6,534 nt of DNA from Pseudomonadota bacterium (GTDB lineage Bacteria; Pseudomonadota; Alphaproteobacteria; Acetobacterales; Acetobacteraceae). The stretch covers positions 1 to 6,534 of the forward strand of contig JAKBCB010000219.1 of the NCBI GenBank assembly GCA_021808185.1, given 5' to 3'. How positions within the stretch are numbered: the first letter of the stretch is position 1; the number at the start of each line of letters is the position of its first letter. A program made the translations under genes and the position numbers. Below, piece after piece: positions 6,083 through 6,534 of this stretch. Under the pieces are notes generated by a model. That model searched no databases. It had not been told where the DNA came from and was given only the letters and a program-made list of their open reading frames with translations.

Positions 6083-6534
6083 ATGCTCCACCATCTTCGT
6101 CCGGCCATCGTCCTGCTGCTCGGCTTCTCGCTGCTGACCGGCATCGTCTATCCCTTTGCCATCACCGGCCTCGCGCAATTGCTGTTCCCGTACCAGGCCA
6201 GTGGCAGCCTGATCGTGCGCGACGGCAACGTCGTCGGGTCGGTCCTGATCGGCCAGAATTTCACGACGGAAAAATACTTCCACCCCCGCCCGTCGGCGAC
6301 GAGCGAGCCCGATCCGAAGGACGCGACGAAAACCGTCGCGGCGCCGTACGCGGCGGACAATTCCGCCGGCTCCAACCTCGGCCCCACGGCGAAAGCCCTG
6401 GTGGACCGGGTGAAGGACGATGTCGGAAAGCTGCGCGCGGAAAACCCGAACACCCCGGTGCCCGGCGATCTCGTCACCACCTCGGCGAGCGGCCTCGATC
6501 CCGACATCTCGCCCGCCGGCGCCGACTTCCAGGT
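6083..6534 (+). CDS. kdpC: KdpC, accessory subunit of Kdp ATPase, 3' end cut by window edge
   Basis: The first 150 codons are visible and the frame stays open to the right edge. E. coli KdpC has 190 aa, so roughly 40-50 residues lie beyond the window. A single N-terminal membrane anchor (about residues 7-29) is followed by a periplasmic domain. Family landmarks are SVLIGQNF (53-60), YFHPRPSA (65-72), AGSNLGPT (95-102) and SASGLDPDISPAGA (134-147). KdpC binds KdpA and KdpB and is thought to stabilise the complex or raise its affinity. AAGGA (6070-6074) lies 8 bases before the ATG and overlaps the kdpB TAA; the spacing to kdpB is 11 bases. Nothing unusual is seen in the visible part. Confidence 0.96.
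   Translation, partial: MLHHLRPAIVLLLGFSLLTGIVYPFAITGLAQLLFPYQASGSLIVRDGNVVGSVLIGQNFTTEKYFHPRPSATSEPDPKDATKTVAAPYAADNSAGSNLGPTAKALVDRVKDDVGKLRAENPNTPVPGDLVTTSASGLDPDISPAGADFQ

Overview
The window comes from a GC-rich proteobacterium. Gene content, the style of the Kdp proteins and the strong third-position GC bias point to Alphaproteobacteria, possibly near Acetobacteraceae; that placement is inferred from sequence style, not from a tree. It holds two divergent operons separated by about 150 bp. No RNA gene, insertion sequence, CRISPR array or prophage feature was seen.

Left part, minus strand (positions 1-1944): a compact three-gene amide-hydrolysis cassette. In transcription order it has a 64-aa AtzG/HpxX-like small subunit, an AtzE/HpxY-family amidase-signature hydrolase of about 466 aa, and an HpxZ/AtzH-like NTF2-fold protein cut by the left window edge. 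The three genes overlap by 1-4 bases, so they are probably translationally coupled. Relatives act in nitrogen scavenging, on oxalurate from purine/allantoin breakdown or on 1-carboxybiuret from cyanuric acid. Which substrate applies here cannot be read from this window.

Intergenic part (1945-2094): it should contain both promoters. On the minus strand, a good match to a sigma-54 (-24/-12) promoter lies about 20 bases upstream of the likely leader of the small-subunit gene, which fits nitrogen control. Towards the plus strand there is a short AT-rich island with a -10-like TATCAT but no -35 box, as might be expected for an activator-dependent kdp promoter.

Right part, plus strand (2095-6534): the high-affinity K+ uptake operon. 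Its order is a 27-aa single-membrane-segment small protein, kdpF (29 aa), kdpA (569 aa), kdpB (688 aa) and kdpC (first 150 codons; cut by the right edge). Gaps are 7-11 bases throughout, each gene has a plausible ribosome binding site, and all catalytic and selectivity-filter motifs of KdpA and KdpB are intact. The operon should make a working KdpFABC K+-importing P-type ATPase. A kdpDE two-component system may follow, but it is outside the window.

The window is mostly well-understood biology. The items most worth a second look are the tiny gene ahead of kdpF, the candidate sigma-54 promoter, and the unresolved substrate of the amidase cassette. I see no evidence of an entirely new system.
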